Assembly: GCA_019637645.1 (NCBI GenBank)
Contig: JAHBVH010000042.1
Coordinates: forward strand, 14,603-78,602
Source: Caldilineaceae bacterium
Lineage (GTDB): Bacteria > Chloroflexota > Anaerolineae > Caldilineales > Caldilineaceae
Direction: 5' to 3'
DNA: 64,000 nucleotides
In this document: piece by piece, positions 44,648 to 53,687 of the stretch
How positions within the stretch are numbered: the first letter of the stretch is position 1
Layout of the letters: each line of letters begins with the position of its first letter
The notes under the pieces: generated by a model
The model's input: the letters and a program-made list of their open reading frames with translations, nothing else
Told to the model about the DNA's origin: nothing
The model's database searches: none
Made by a program: the position numbers and the translations under genes

Positions 44648-44747
44648 CCACTGTGCTATAATGGTGCAGAAGAGTAGTACATAGCGCTGGGCTGCCAATG
44701 GCTAAATCATCAACTACCCTTATCCACAAAAGCTCGAGGAACCTACC

Positions 44748-45776
44748 ATGCCACGCGAATTGATCGCTAGTGATCGCGAACAACTTGCCTTTCGCGACTA
44801 CGCTTCTCCCCCACTTCAAGCCGACCAACTGCGGGTACGGACCCGTTTTGCCGCCGCGAAACACGGCACCGAGATGGCACTCTACAAAGGCTACGCCAGC
44901 CCGCGTGGGCGCTATGATACCGAATACCAACTCTTTCGTCCTGAGGATGCGGGCGTACGTTATCCGGTCGCCCTGGGCAATATCTGTATTGGTGATGTGA
45001 TTGAAATCGGCGCGGCGGTTGAACAATACCAACTGGGTGACCAAGTTTTCCGCTATGCCCCCTTCCGCGAAGAACAGGTTTGGCCTGCGGCCACTGTGCG
45101 GCGGCTGCCAGCGACTGTACCCTGGCAAGCCGCTGCTTGTCTCGACCCCGCCGATTTTGCCTTAGGCGCGCTACGTGACGGCCATGTGCGGATCGGTGAC
45201 GCCGTGGCGATCTTTGGCATGGGCGCGATTGGCTTGGTCGCATTACAGTTGGCGAAGCTAGCGGGCGCTGATCCGGTCATCGCCGTGGAGCCGTTGGCGA
45301 TTCGTCAGGCCGCTGCCGTGGCCTGTGGGGCTGATCTGGTCATCGATCCCGCGCGTGAGGATGCCGGTTTTGCCATCAAACAAGCCACGGAGAAACGGGG
45401 CGCTGATGTTTGTATTGATTACAGTGGTCACTACCTTGCCCTGCAGGGAGCGCTGCGGGGTGTCGCCTATCTGGGGACGGTCGTCGCCGGTGCTTGGCCT
45501 GGGGCGTATCCCGCTGGTCTGGATCTGGGGGCCGAGGCCCATATGAATCGACCGACCATTATCTTCTCCCGCGCCTGTAGCGAACCCAATCCTGATTACC
45601 CTAGCTGGACTGAAAATCGCCTCTTATCTGTCTGCTGGCGCTTATTGAGCGAAGGCAAGATCAAATGCGAACCGATTGTGCAACCAATTGTGAATTTTGC
45701 CGATTTACTGGTAGAGTATCCCAAGATTGCAACGCATCCCAACGAAAATGTGAAACTAGGTGTGCGCTTCCCATAA
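44748..45776 (+). CDS. MDR-family zinc-binding-type dehydrogenase
   Basis: 342 residues, medium-chain dehydrogenase/reductase fold. Rossmann motif GMGAIGLVALQLAKLAG near 163-179. Catalytic-domain residues (FAAAKHGTEMALYKG at ~34) are not the canonical Cys/His/Glu of ADH, and the structural-zinc Cys quartet is absent, so the enzyme may be zinc-independent. Sugar or polyol dehydrogenase is a guess. A TATAAT at 44657-44662 in the 100-bp spacer after the CHAT gene is a possible -10. Confidence 0.75.
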   Translation: MPRELIASDREQLAFRDYASPPLQADQLRVRTRFAAAKHGTEMALYKGYASPRGRYDTEYQLFRPEDAGVRYPVALGNICIGDVIEIGAAVEQYQLGDQVFRYAPFREEQVWPAATVRRLPATVPWQAAACLDPADFALGALRDGHVRIGDAVAIFGMGAIGLVALQLAKLAGADPVIAVEPLAIRQAAAVACGADLVIDPAREDAGFAIKQATEKRGADVCIDYSGHYLALQGALRGVAYLGTVVAGAWPGAYPAGLDLGAEAHMNRPTIIFSRACSEPNPDYPSWTENRLLSVCWRLLSEGKIKCEPIVQPIVNFADLLVEYPKIATHPNENVKLGVRFP

Positions 45777-45841
45777 ACACCTGGTGATTTGGCTGCTCCC
45801 CTTGGTCAAGCAAGCCAGTGTGTTTTGTCCGTACATTGGCG

Positions 45842-45946
45842 TATAATATAACGGTAAAACGCGCAAGGTGCCGGGCTACGGAACGCCGCCGGCTCAAGCC
45901 CGCTTCAGCGGGCGTTGCTGCCTAGCACCGTCCCTTCAGGGCGGTG
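45842..45946 (+). promoter_or_regulatory. Promoter -10 and leader with two TTCA-loop hairpins
   Basis: TATAAT at 45842-45847 lies ~160 nt before the isomerase gene. The predicted leader contains two GC-rich hairpins with the same TTCA loop: GCCCGC/GCGGGC (45898-45913) and CACCG-CCC/GGG-CGGTG (45926-45946). These may be REP-like repeats or a leader element. Confidence 0.45.
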
Positions 45947-46009
45947 TGCACCCCAACCAATTGATAACCAACCCGTGACATAAGGTCACCAACCATTCTG
46001 GAGGAACGG

Positions 46010-46807
46010 ATGAAACTAGGTGCAAATTCAGTGCTCTTCGGCGGTTATGACATGGAAACCGCCTTTAAGTCTATTGCCCTAGCTGGCTATGATGGGATCG
46101 AAATCTCGGCGATTGAGGGGATGAGCCAACACCTTGTGCTCGACCGCTGGCAAGAGATTGCCCCAGAGATCAAACGTCTAGCCCAAAGCTATCAATTGAC
46201 CCTATTAGCCATAGAACAGCCCTCACGCGACCCCGCAAAGATGGAAATGGCCCTCCAAGCCGCCGCGGAGATTGGCATTCCGATTGTCAACTGTGGGCCA
46301 GGTGGTAAGACCGATGATCCCAGCACTCTGCAACAAACGCTCGACGAGCTGGGGGCTTTGGCCCACATGGCCGAAAAATATGGGGTGACGTTATGTGTCA
46401 AAGCCCATGTGGGCGCGGCTGTCTACAACACGCCAACCACCCTCAAGGTAATGGAAGCCATCTCCTCCCCCAATTTCGGAATTGATATGGACCCTTCGCA
46501 TATCTACCGTGCCAATGAAAACCCTGTCGAAGCGATTGCTGCCGTGATTTCCCGGGTGAAGCATGTCCATATTCGTGACTGCAAGGGACGCCAACAGGGG
46601 CCAGGTAAGCCCGAGATGCAGGCCAATGGCCGTGGCGATATCGATCTCGTTGGTTACGTCCGTGTCCTGCATGAACATGGCTACACGGGCCCCTTAAACC
46701 TGGAAATTATTGGGGCTAAAGAATATACTTTGGAACAGTGTTGTATTATTGCTGCTGAATCGCGGGGCCATATGCAGGCCAGTTTGCAAGCGTGTGGGGC
46801 GCGTTAA
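46010..46807 (+). CDS. Sugar phosphate isomerase/epimerase-like TIM-barrel protein
   Basis: 265 residues with the xylose-isomerase-like/AP endonuclease-2 barrel: FGGYDMETAFKSIALAGYDGIEISAI, ETL-type strand VNCGPGGK, CVKAHVGAAVYNTP, FGIDMDPSHIYRANENP and HVHIRDCKG. A TGGAGGAACGG ribosome-binding site precedes the ATG. The metal-binding Glu/Asp/His/Glu set is typical of the family (e.g. GIDMDPSH). Substrate not assignable. Converges with the SH3b lipoprotein gene; a palindrome terminator lies between. Confidence 0.82.
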   Translation: MKLGANSVLFGGYDMETAFKSIALAGYDGIEISAIEGMSQHLVLDRWQEIAPEIKRLAQSYQLTLLAIEQPSRDPAKMEMALQAAAEIGIPIVNCGPGGKTDDPSTLQQTLDELGALAHMAEKYGVTLCVKAHVGAAVYNTPTTLKVMEAISSPNFGIDMDPSHIYRANENPVEAIAAVISRVKHVHIRDCKGRQQGPGKPEMQANGRGDIDLVGYVRVLHEHGYTGPLNLEIIGAKEYTLEQCCIIAAESRGHMQASLQACGAR

Positions 46808-46832
46808 TCGGTTCTTCGGGAGGATGTAGGCC

Positions 46833-46865
46833 AGACCAGACAGGTTTTGAAAACCTGTCTGGTCT
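46833..46865. terminator. CAGGTTTT palindrome, copy 5; likely bidirectional terminator
   Basis: Perfect 16-bp arms AGACCAGACAGGTTTT (46833-46848) and AAAACCTGTCTGGTCT (46850-46865) with one loop base. Between the isomerase gene and the convergent SH3b lipoprotein gene. Confidence 0.8.
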
Positions 46866-46895
46866 CAGGGGCTGGATCAACTATCGCTGTGCCGC

Positions 46896-48077
46896 CTAAT
46901 TCAGCAGTTGAAAGGATTCAACCATGGCGGCAAAGGAGGCGGTCGCGGTGTCGGCTTGGTCCGCGGTGGTGGTAAAGGTGAAGGCATAAACCGTTTGGTT
47001 GTGCATCACTAAATATTGATCGATCTGCAAGGCGCGGCTATCGACTAGGCTTCCGCCATTGATCTGATAACTGAGTAAGCGCCCTTGGCCGGTTGCTAAA
47101 GAGAGTGCTGTTGGCGTAATGGGTGTGGTCAAGGCAAATTTGGTTTGTGTTTCTTGGGCCATGACCTCGGCATACAGATCCAGCCCAACATTGGCTGGCA
47201 GCGGTTGCTTCCAGAGGTTGACTGTGGTGATATAGCCCTGACTGAGTAGATCCTGTGGCAGTGCAATGGCAAAAAAGTTGAAGCGGGCATTGACATAACT
47301 TTCTAGTTGCTGCTGCACCAAGGTCGCGACGGCAGGATTGGCATTGCGCAGGATCTCCATGGCTTGTTGCCAGCTTGTGGTGCTGAGATCAAAAGGTTGC
47401 CAGGTGGGCGGCAAGGTCAACGCAAATCCTTGCTCAGGATAGGTATAGCGTTCACCCTGGGTGACACTTTCTTGGGTAAAGATCGTCGCGGGCAGGGGCA
47501 CCGTGAGATTGGTTGGCCGGACAGGCGCTGGCGAAACCGCCATACCAAAGGCTGGTGCCGTCGGTGTGGGTTGACTGGCCGTGGTTGGCACTTCGGATAG
47601 CTGCGCCAAAGGGGCATAAACCCAAGCTACTGTGTTACTGACACAGCAAACTTGGTACCATTCTCCTGTTGCATCCTGGCTCAAAAATTCATAGCGCTCT
47701 CCCGCATTGGCTGTTTGTAAGATCAGCATGTCGGTGCCAGGCCCACTGCGCAGGTTGACACTATTTCCCGTAATCGTCAAGACACGTTGGGTGACTGTTG
47801 GTGCTGGCGTGGGCGTCGGCGCAACCGTGGTCGCGGTGGCTGGGGCGGCTGGTGGAATATTGACCACGACCTGCAATGCACTCGGGCGAACCGGTGTAGC
47901 GGTCGGCACGGCAAGCTGACTAAACGCAGTCGTGTCTTGCGCCGTGCTTGTGCGCTGGTCCGCTTCTTGGCCCATGGTTTTTTCTGCAGCAGCGACGCTG
48001 CACCCAGTTCCCATCAAGAGCCAGAGGCTGAACAGCCCCCCTAGGATCAGCAATTTGATAAGACGTTTTTCTTGCAT
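46896..48077 (-). CDS. Lipoprotein with SH3b domain and PsbP-like C-terminal region
   Basis: 393 residues. Lipobox LMGTGC with Cys26 for lipid attachment. A Thr/Pro-rich linker (~50-95) precedes an SH3b domain (VNLRSGPGTDM at ~106; WVYAPLAQL). A second Pro/Thr linker follows, then a C-terminal domain beginning YPEQGFALTLPPTWQPF that resembles the PsbP/DUF1795 fold. SH3b domains bind peptidoglycan or peptides, so this is likely an envelope protein. Function unknown. Confidence 0.75.
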   Translation of the reverse strand: MQEKRLIKLLILGGLFSLWLLMGTGCSVAAAEKTMGQEADQRTSTAQDTTAFSQLAVPTATPVRPSALQVVVNIPPAAPATATTVAPTPTPAPTVTQRVLTITGNSVNLRSGPGTDMLILQTANAGERYEFLSQDATGEWYQVCCVSNTVAWVYAPLAQLSEVPTTASQPTPTAPAFGMAVSPAPVRPTNLTVPLPATIFTQESVTQGERYTYPEQGFALTLPPTWQPFDLSTTSWQQAMEILRNANPAVATLVQQQLESYVNARFNFFAIALPQDLLSQGYITTVNLWKQPLPANVGLDLYAEVMAQETQTKFALTTPITPTALSLATGQGRLLSYQINGGSLVDSRALQIDQYLVMHNQTVYAFTFTTTADQADTATASFAAMVESFQLLN

Positions 48078-48165
48078 CGTACACTCCTTATCCGATTACG
48101 GTTTGTCTCCTCTAGCATACCGTACCCTGACTTTAACTGTGATTACAGCTTACTGACATATCCAT

Positions 48166-49314
48166 ATGGCAATTGACTCTCAATCGTTCGTTCAAATGAT
48201 TCATGATGCTCCCCAGCAGTTGGTGTTGGTCTTTGCCGGTGCAGGTCATAGTGCATTGCAACAGTTGTTGGATGTGGCTGGGGCCAGCCGCACGCTACTA
48301 GAAGCGCTGGTCCCCTATAGCCAAGCGGCCTTTGCGGATTTTCTGGCCTGCCAGCCAGAGCAGTATGTGGCGGCCTCCACGGCGCGCTTGCTGGCTGGGC
48401 GCGCGTATACCCGCGCCCGCCAACTGACCACGGCGGAACAACCATGCTTTGGCATCGCCTGCACCGCGTCGATTGCCACCGATCGGCCCAAGCGGGGCGA
48501 GCATCGCGCCCATGTGGCTCGTTGGCAACCCGAGGGCGTCGTTCAGTATGATCTCTTGCTGGACAAAGGCGCACGCTCGCGTACAGCAGAAGAACAACTA
48601 GTTAGTCAGCTGATCTTACAAGCCATTGCCGAGGGTTGTAACTTATCTGCTACGCCAGTGCTTACTCTATTGCCAGGAGATCAGCTGGCCGTCGAGCGCT
48701 ATACCTATATCCCAGCCGCCCAAGCCCTAACGGCAGGGCAAAGTCACCGGTTGGGCATCACCGCCGATGGCTTGCCGGTGAATGGCGTGCCGCCCGTGCT
48801 GTTATCTGGGGCCTTTAATCCCCTCCATGAGGGGCATTTAGGGATGGCGCAGGCCGCCGAGACGCTGCTCGGGCAGCCAGTGGCCTTTGAACTAGCCGCG
48901 ATCAATGTGGATAAGCCACCATTGCCGGTTGCTGAGATTTTGGCACGGATCAGTCAATTCGCTGGGCGCTATACTGTGCTGGCAAGTGACGCGCCAACCT
49001 ACTTGGAAAAAGCCCGGTTATACCCAGGGACTACTTTTGTGGTGGGCTATGATACGGCGGTGCGGATCTTTGCCCCGCGCTACTATGCTAACCGTGAGGA
49101 GCAGATGGTCGCTGCATTGGCGGCGATCGAGGCGTTGGGCTGTCGTTTCTTGGTGGCTGGCCGTCTGGATGCCGAAGGCGTTTTTCGGAGCTTGGCGGAT
49201 GTGGCGGTGCCGCCGCGGTTTGCGGCGCTTTTCACCGCCATTCCTGAGACACTCTTTCGCCGTGATATTTCTTCCACCGCCTTACGCAGTGGGCAAGAGC
49301 GGGGGAGCCGGTAG
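48166..49314 (+). CDS. CinA-C-like domain fused to a cytidylyltransferase-like (NMNAT-like) domain
   Basis: 382 residues. Residues ~1-165 resemble the CinA C-terminal (PncC, NMN amidohydrolase) fold: FAGAGHSALQQLLDVAGASRTLLEALVPYS and GIACTASIATDRPKRGEHRAHVA. Residues ~210-375 are a nucleotidylyltransferase with the HIGH-like motif HEGH (221-224) in SGAFNPLHEGH and an ISSTALRSG motif near the end. PncC converts NMN to NaMN and NMNAT adenylates it, so the two domains could channel two steps of NAD salvage. Substrate proof is lacking. A hairpin follows at 49328. Confidence 0.75.
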   Translation: MAIDSQSFVQMIHDAPQQLVLVFAGAGHSALQQLLDVAGASRTLLEALVPYSQAAFADFLACQPEQYVAASTARLLAGRAYTRARQLTTAEQPCFGIACTASIATDRPKRGEHRAHVARWQPEGVVQYDLLLDKGARSRTAEEQLVSQLILQAIAEGCNLSATPVLTLLPGDQLAVERYTYIPAAQALTAGQSHRLGITADGLPVNGVPPVLLSGAFNPLHEGHLGMAQAAETLLGQPVAFELAAINVDKPPLPVAEILARISQFAGRYTVLASDAPTYLEKARLYPGTTFVVGYDTAVRIFAPRYYANREEQMVAALAAIEALGCRFLVAGRLDAEGVFRSLADVAVPPRFAALFTAIPETLFRRDISSTALRSGQERGSR

Positions 49315-49327
49315 CGCTATTCCTGGC

Positions 49328-49356
49328 TTGGTCGGTTGGCGACACCAACCGACCAA
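49328..49356. terminator. Hairpin between convergent genes
   Basis: 12-bp perfect stem TTGGTCGGTTGG / CCAACCGACCAA with 5-nt loop CGACA. No T tract. Lies between the NMNAT-like fusion gene and the Gfo/Idh gene. Confidence 0.55.
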
Positions 49357-49387
49357 ACGACTGACTTTCACCCTTTGGGGTGCTCCA

Positions 49388-50629
49388 TTACTTGGGCCAA
49401 GTCGGGCTTTGGGGAAAATGGGTATAGGCATCCATGGTGATGACTTGCCCTGGACGCGCCCAAGCTGCTGTGCCTAGTTCCGAAGGCAAGCAATTTTGTG
49501 CATAGCTGGCAGCCAGCGTTTCCTGAAGGCCACTGACCCAAGTGAGATCATTCTCCTGCTGCACCAACTCGGTGGGAAAGTCTGTAACCACCGGCATGGA
49601 TTCATGCATGCCATTGATGGCGCGGACATGGGCGGTCGCCGCCTGTAGATCACAGGCGACTGGTGCACCGGTACGGATAGCATCCACGGTTTGCCAAAGC
49701 TTGCGCGTATCATCGGCAAAGGGATCGCCATAATTTTTCTGCTGACCGTTGGCAAAGGTAGCCACAATGGTTCCACCGTTGGGGGTTCCACCGTTGGGGG
49801 TTCCACCGTTGGGATAGGTCACGCTGGCCTCGTCAAATTCCAAGTGAAATTGCGGGCCGGCGATCGTGGGAATGGCGTGGGAGGCATAGTACAGGATCTC
49901 GACGCCAGCGCCTGTCCGACAGCGTAGGGCCGCAGTGTCACAATTTTCAATTGGGTTGGCGCGGTAGAGTTCGGCTTGAACGGTCACCGGTTGGGCGCTG
50001 GTTGTTGGGTGATCGCCCAGTAAATAAAATAAATTATGGAGATAATGAGCTGTGGCGTTGTTGACGGGGCTATCTAACACCCAGCGGCCATCAGGCATCT
50101 GCAAGCGCCCCGCCCATTGGTTCCGCGCATAGTAGGCTGCTGTGCGCGGCCAAAGAACGCTGGCCTTTACCCGCCGTGGCTGACCCAAGCGGCCAGCCAG
50201 AATATCTTGTTTCAGCGCACCAATTGCCGCCGAAAAGGACCATTGATAGCCAATCGCCACAATCCCACCATGGCGCTGCTGGCTCTCCCGCATCTGTGTC
50301 GCCTCTTGGAGCGTGGCACAAAGCGGCTTTTCACAGAGAACATGGATGCCATGCGCTAGGGCACTTTGGGTATAGGGCGCGTGCAGATGGATAGGCGCGG
50401 CGATGGCAAGCAACTGTACCGCTGTTTGCTGAAGGCAACTTGCTAAGTCAGGATAGATAGGCAACTGCGCGTTACGTAGTTCTGCTTCAAGGGGGCTGCC
50501 GCCAAGAGTGGGATCGATTACGCCCACAAAAGTAACCTGATGTGCGGCGGCTTCTTCGGCTAAGGCACGTAAATAGAAATGACCATATCCACCCGCACCA
50601 ACGAGCGCAATATTGATTAGTTGATTCAC
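49388..50629 (-). CDS. Gfo/Idh/MocA-family oxidoreductase
   Basis: 413 residues. NAD(P)-dependent oxidoreductase of sugars, inositols or related. Rossmann domain GAGGYGHFYLRALAEEAAAH at the start, and CEKPLCATLQEA, the family's E-K-P motif. The substrate domain contains an odd insert near 280-290, YPNGGTPNGGTPNGG, encoded by a 15-bp tandem repeat at 49769-49815. Own promoter region shared with the next upstream gene on the same strand; the gap is ~42 bp. Confidence 0.88.
   Translation of the reverse strand: MNQLINIALVGAGGYGHFYLRALAEEAAAHQVTFVGVIDPTLGGSPLEAELRNAQLPIYPDLASCLQQTAVQLLAIAAPIHLHAPYTQSALAHGIHVLCEKPLCATLQEATQMRESQQRHGGIVAIGYQWSFSAAIGALKQDILAGRLGQPRRVKASVLWPRTAAYYARNQWAGRLQMPDGRWVLDSPVNNATAHYLHNLFYLLGDHPTTSAQPVTVQAELYRANPIENCDTAALRCRTGAGVEILYYASHAIPTIAGPQFHLEFDEASVTYPNGGTPNGGTPNGGTIVATFANGQQKNYGDPFADDTRKLWQTVDAIRTGAPVACDLQAATAHVRAINGMHESMPVVTDFPTELVQQENDLTWVSGLQETLAASYAQNCLPSELGTAAWARPGQVITMDAYTHFPQSPTWPK
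49769..49815. repeat. 15-bp in-frame tandem repeat encoding GGTPN
   Basis: Three copies of GTTCCACCGTTGGGG-type 15-mers within the Gfo/Idh gene. They lengthen a loop in the substrate domain and look like a recent slippage product. Confidence 0.8.
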
Positions 50630-50671
50630 AAACGGCTCCTTACCACTAAAGTTCTGCTTGTGTGCTGGGCT

Positions 50672-51628
50672 CTATGCAATCACAAGCTGTTGATGGTCGA
50701 TTAGCCAGCGTACAGCTTCCTGTATGCCCTGCAGCGAACTGTAGCGTGGTTGGTAGTCCAATAACCGCTGTGCTTTGGCAATGCTACAATGGGGGCTGTG
50801 GGCAATATGATCCCACGTTGCCCGCGCTTCGTTTTCGCTGACGGTTACCCGCCACTGTTCCCAAGGCAGATAAGCCAGCCGCGCTGGTTGACCAAACCAG
50901 GTGGCCATGGCTTCGGCGTAGCCCCGCAAGGTAAGCGCCGTGGGCGAAACCACATGAAAGCTTTCGCCTAACGCCGTGCTGCGGTTGGCCATGGCCTGGA
51001 CAAAGATCTGCGCCACATCGTCGGCATGGACATGATGGACGGTTTCCATGCCTAGGTTGGGGAGCGCCACTTCTTCACCACGCGCCAACCGAGCAAAAAC
51101 CGCGACGTTGAAATGGCCGGCGGGGTTGAGGGGAGCCCACCCTGGCCCAACAATATGACCCGGGTGAATGATCGTCGCCGGAAACCCATGCTGGCGCGAT
51201 TCCGTTAGTAGATAAGACTCAATGGCTGCTTTGTTAACCCCATAGTCACCAAAAGGGCGGCGGGGGGCACTTTCGGTGGTAGGCACTTCACCACTGGGGC
51301 CGTGAACCCAAATGGTGCCACAATGCAGAAAATGCTGCACTTGGCCCCGCAAGGCTTCTACCAAGTGGTTGGCGCTCGCTAGGGTGAAACAGATCATGTC
51401 GATTACTACGTCTGGCGCGAGGGCGCGGATCTGCGTACCAAAATCACCGGCGCCTTCTGCCGCGGTACGGTCAAGCTGGATCTGTTGTACCTGTTGCCAA
51501 CTACCGTTGGGCTGATAGGGGGCTCGTTGTTGACGGCTGACGTTGATTACTTCGTGGCCCGCCGCGACGAGACGAGGCACAAGATAGGTGCCCACGTGGC
51601 CGCTGCCACCAATGATGACGACCCGCAT
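50672..51628 (-). CDS. NAD-dependent epimerase/dehydratase family protein
   Basis: 318 residues, extended SDR. GGSGHVGTYLVPRLVAAGHEVINVSR (Rossmann), catalytic Tyr/Lys in FGDYGVNKAAIESYL, and C-terminal helical substrate part. The HPGHIVGPGWAPLNPAGHFN loop is typical of sugar-nucleotide or UDP-sugar-like epimerases. It is upstream of the Gfo/Idh gene on the same strand, so both may act on one sugar. Confidence 0.85.
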   Translation of the reverse strand: MRVVIIGGSGHVGTYLVPRLVAAGHEVINVSRQQRAPYQPNGSWQQVQQIQLDRTAAEGAGDFGTQIRALAPDVVIDMICFTLASANHLVEALRGQVQHFLHCGTIWVHGPSGEVPTTESAPRRPFGDYGVNKAAIESYLLTESRQHGFPATIIHPGHIVGPGWAPLNPAGHFNVAVFARLARGEEVALPNLGMETVHHVHADDVAQIFVQAMANRSTALGESFHVVSPTALTLRGYAEAMATWFGQPARLAYLPWEQWRVTVSENEARATWDHIAHSPHCSIAKAQRLLDYQPRYSSLQGIQEAVRWLIDHQQLVIA

Positions 51629-51810
51629 GCTGCTTTTCTCCTCCTATTGCTGAAGATGCGTACCCCCTGGGGACACTGGGCGAAAGCATAAAGGCGACGG
51701 ACGACGGCTTTCCCTGGATGGTACGCACCCGTTTATCGGTGTTCTAGGTATGGAACAACTGCTTGTTAAGCGGTAGGATTATTATACCATTGGATAATCC
51801 TATGGACGTT

Positions 51811-51840
51811 TTGTGTACGGCTGTTAGACCATGATACACT
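51811..51840 (+). promoter_or_regulatory. Sigma70-type promoter
   Basis: -35 TTGTGT (51811-51816), 18-bp spacer, -10 TACACT (51835-51840), with AAAGGAATAACCAG before ATG 51878. Drives the DNA-repair-like gene. Confidence 0.5.
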
Positions 51841-51877
51841 TGTGGGTAACAACAGCCGCACAGAAAGGAATAACCAG

Positions 51878-52555
51878 ATGACCCTGGATGAAGCATTGCA
51901 AACATTAGAAGAGCTAGGGACACCAACCAATCAAAAAAGCAACCGGCGTAATGGCGTGCTTAGCCCCCAATATGGGGTGAGTTTAGGGAACTTGCGCCAA
52001 TTAAAAAAAACCATCAAAATCGATCACGAGCTAGCGCTAGCCTTGTGGAACACCGGCAATCATGATGCCCGCATGTTGGCCACGTTGATTGCTAACCCCA
52101 AACTTGTCGATGAAAAATTACTCGACCGTTGGGCGCGTGATCTCGATAACTTTGTGCTGACCGATGCCTTTGTCGACTTTGTGGCCCAAACGCGTTATGT
52201 TCAGCCCAAGACCCGCGCTTGGACTCCTTCCCTCAAAGAATGGATCGGTCGTGCTGGCTGGGGCTTATTGGAATACCTCGCCAAGAAAAACCCAAAGCTG
52301 GATGATAACTTTTTTACACCCTATCTGGGAGACATTGCCGATGCGATTCACACCGTCCCAAACCGGCAGCGCGAGGCCATGAACAATGCGCTGATCGCCA
52401 TTGGCCTGCGGAATGACTACCTTGCGCAACATGCGCTCATCACCGCCCAACGCATGGGAACGGTGGAAATTGATTATGGCGAAGCAAAGGGTAAAACCCT
52501 TGATGCCATTGCCACGATTCAAGCGGCGCGGGGCGCCCGTCAACGTGCCAGCTAA
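51878..52555 (+). CDS. DNA alkylation repair (AlkD-like HEAT) family protein
   Basis: 225 residues from ATG 51878. N-terminal helical TLDEALQTLEELG, then HEAT-like repeats (GVSLGNLRQLKKTIKIDHELALALWNTGNHDARMLATLIANP, DLDNFVLTDAFVDFVAQT). This resembles the DNA alkylation repair family AlkD, a glycosylase that recognises alkylated bases without base-flipping. Length (AlkD about 235) fits. Catalytic Asp and Trp are not assigned. The N-terminal basic NQKSNRRNGV may touch DNA. A close neighbour gene is a PLP dehydratase, unrelated. Confidence 0.75.
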   Translation: MTLDEALQTLEELGTPTNQKSNRRNGVLSPQYGVSLGNLRQLKKTIKIDHELALALWNTGNHDARMLATLIANPKLVDEKLLDRWARDLDNFVLTDAFVDFVAQTRYVQPKTRAWTPSLKEWIGRAGWGLLEYLAKKNPKLDDNFFTPYLGDIADAIHTVPNRQREAMNNALIAIGLRNDYLAQHALITAQRMGTVEIDYGEAKGKTLDAIATIQAARGARQRAS

Positions 52556-52629
52556 AGGGCTTCAGCCACTGATCGAAGCATCCGAACCAAAAGCGATTGT
52601 ACGCCTATGTGCATTGCCAGGACGAACCT

Positions 52630-53607
52630 ATGAGCGAGGCTCTTTCACCCATTACGCTGCGAGATCTTTACCGCGCTCGTCATGCCATTGCGCCGTTTAT
52701 ACGGCGGACACCGTTGATCTATTCGCCAGGGCTTTCGCTTTCGACCGGCGCCCATGTCTATCTTAAATTAGAAAACCAACAAGAAACCGGCACGTTTAAG
52801 CTACGGGGCGCAGCCAACCGGCTGCTGGCGCTAACCCAAGCAGAACGCCAGCGCGGCGTGATCACGGTTTCCACCGGTAATCATGGCCGCGCCGTGGCGG
52901 CCATGGCGCAACGTTTGGCTATGCGCGCCGTCATCTGTGTGCCAGAATTAGTCTTGCCCCATAAGGTAGCGGCGATGCGCACGTTGGGTGCGGAAGTGGT
53001 GATCCATGGCCGCACCCAGGATGATGCTGAGCGTTATGCCCAGCAACTCCAAGCTGAACAAGGGCTGACGATGGTGTCGGCTTTTGATGAGCCCTATATT
53101 ATTGCTGGTCAAGGCACCATCGGGCTCGAAATCCTAGAAGATCTGCCCCAGGTGGACACCCTCATTGCACCGCTTTCTGGCGGGGGCTTATTAGGCGGCA
53201 TTGCCATCGCCATGAAAAGCGCCTCCCCGCACATCCATGTTGTTGGCGTTTCGCAAGCGCTAGGCCCGGCCATGGCGCTCAGTCTCCAGGCGGGCGCACC
53301 AGTCGCCGTCGTCGAAGAACCCTCGCTCGCCGACAGCCTGTTAGGCGGCATTGGCCTCGCGAATCACTATACTTTCCCCCTGATCCGTGACTTCGTCGAT
53401 GAAGTGGTCTTGCTGGATGAAGTAGAGATTGCCAGCGCCATGATCTATGCGCTGCATCAGGAAAAGCAGATTGTCGAGGGCGGCGGCAGCGTGGCTTTAG
53501 GCGCGCTGCTGGCTAATAAAGTGAGTCACATCGGCGAATCCGTGGTTGTGGTTGTCAGCGGTGGCAACGTCGAACTGGAAAAGCTACTGGCTTTAGCGGC
53601 TCAGTAA
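52630..53607 (+). CDS. PLP-dependent threonine/serine dehydratase-like enzyme (EutB-like)
   Basis: 325 residues from ATG 52630. Fold-type II PLP enzyme: Lys in GTFKLRGAANRLL is the Schiff-base lysine, STGNHGRAVA the phosphate-pocket loop, and SGGGLLGGIAIAMK the glycine loop. It shares the SLSTGAHVYLKLENQQETGTFKLRGA pattern with hydroxyectoine-type (EutB) and threonine dehydratases. Neighbours are not ectoine genes, so threonine or a related hydroxy-amino acid is the likely substrate. The start is in a weak ribosome-binding context. Confidence 0.82.
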   Translation: MSEALSPITLRDLYRARHAIAPFIRRTPLIYSPGLSLSTGAHVYLKLENQQETGTFKLRGAANRLLALTQAERQRGVITVSTGNHGRAVAAMAQRLAMRAVICVPELVLPHKVAAMRTLGAEVVIHGRTQDDAERYAQQLQAEQGLTMVSAFDEPYIIAGQGTIGLEILEDLPQVDTLIAPLSGGGLLGGIAIAMKSASPHIHVVGVSQALGPAMALSLQAGAPVAVVEEPSLADSLLGGIGLANHYTFPLIRDFVDEVVLLDEVEIASAMIYALHQEKQIVEGGGSVALGALLANKVSHIGESVVVVVSGGNVELEKLLALAAQ

Positions 53608-53687
53608 GGGAGCGCTGCTTTGCGCTGTGCGATCTGTGGCGAAATCAGCGACACAATGAAGCACCGCTCACCTCCCATCACGTCCTA

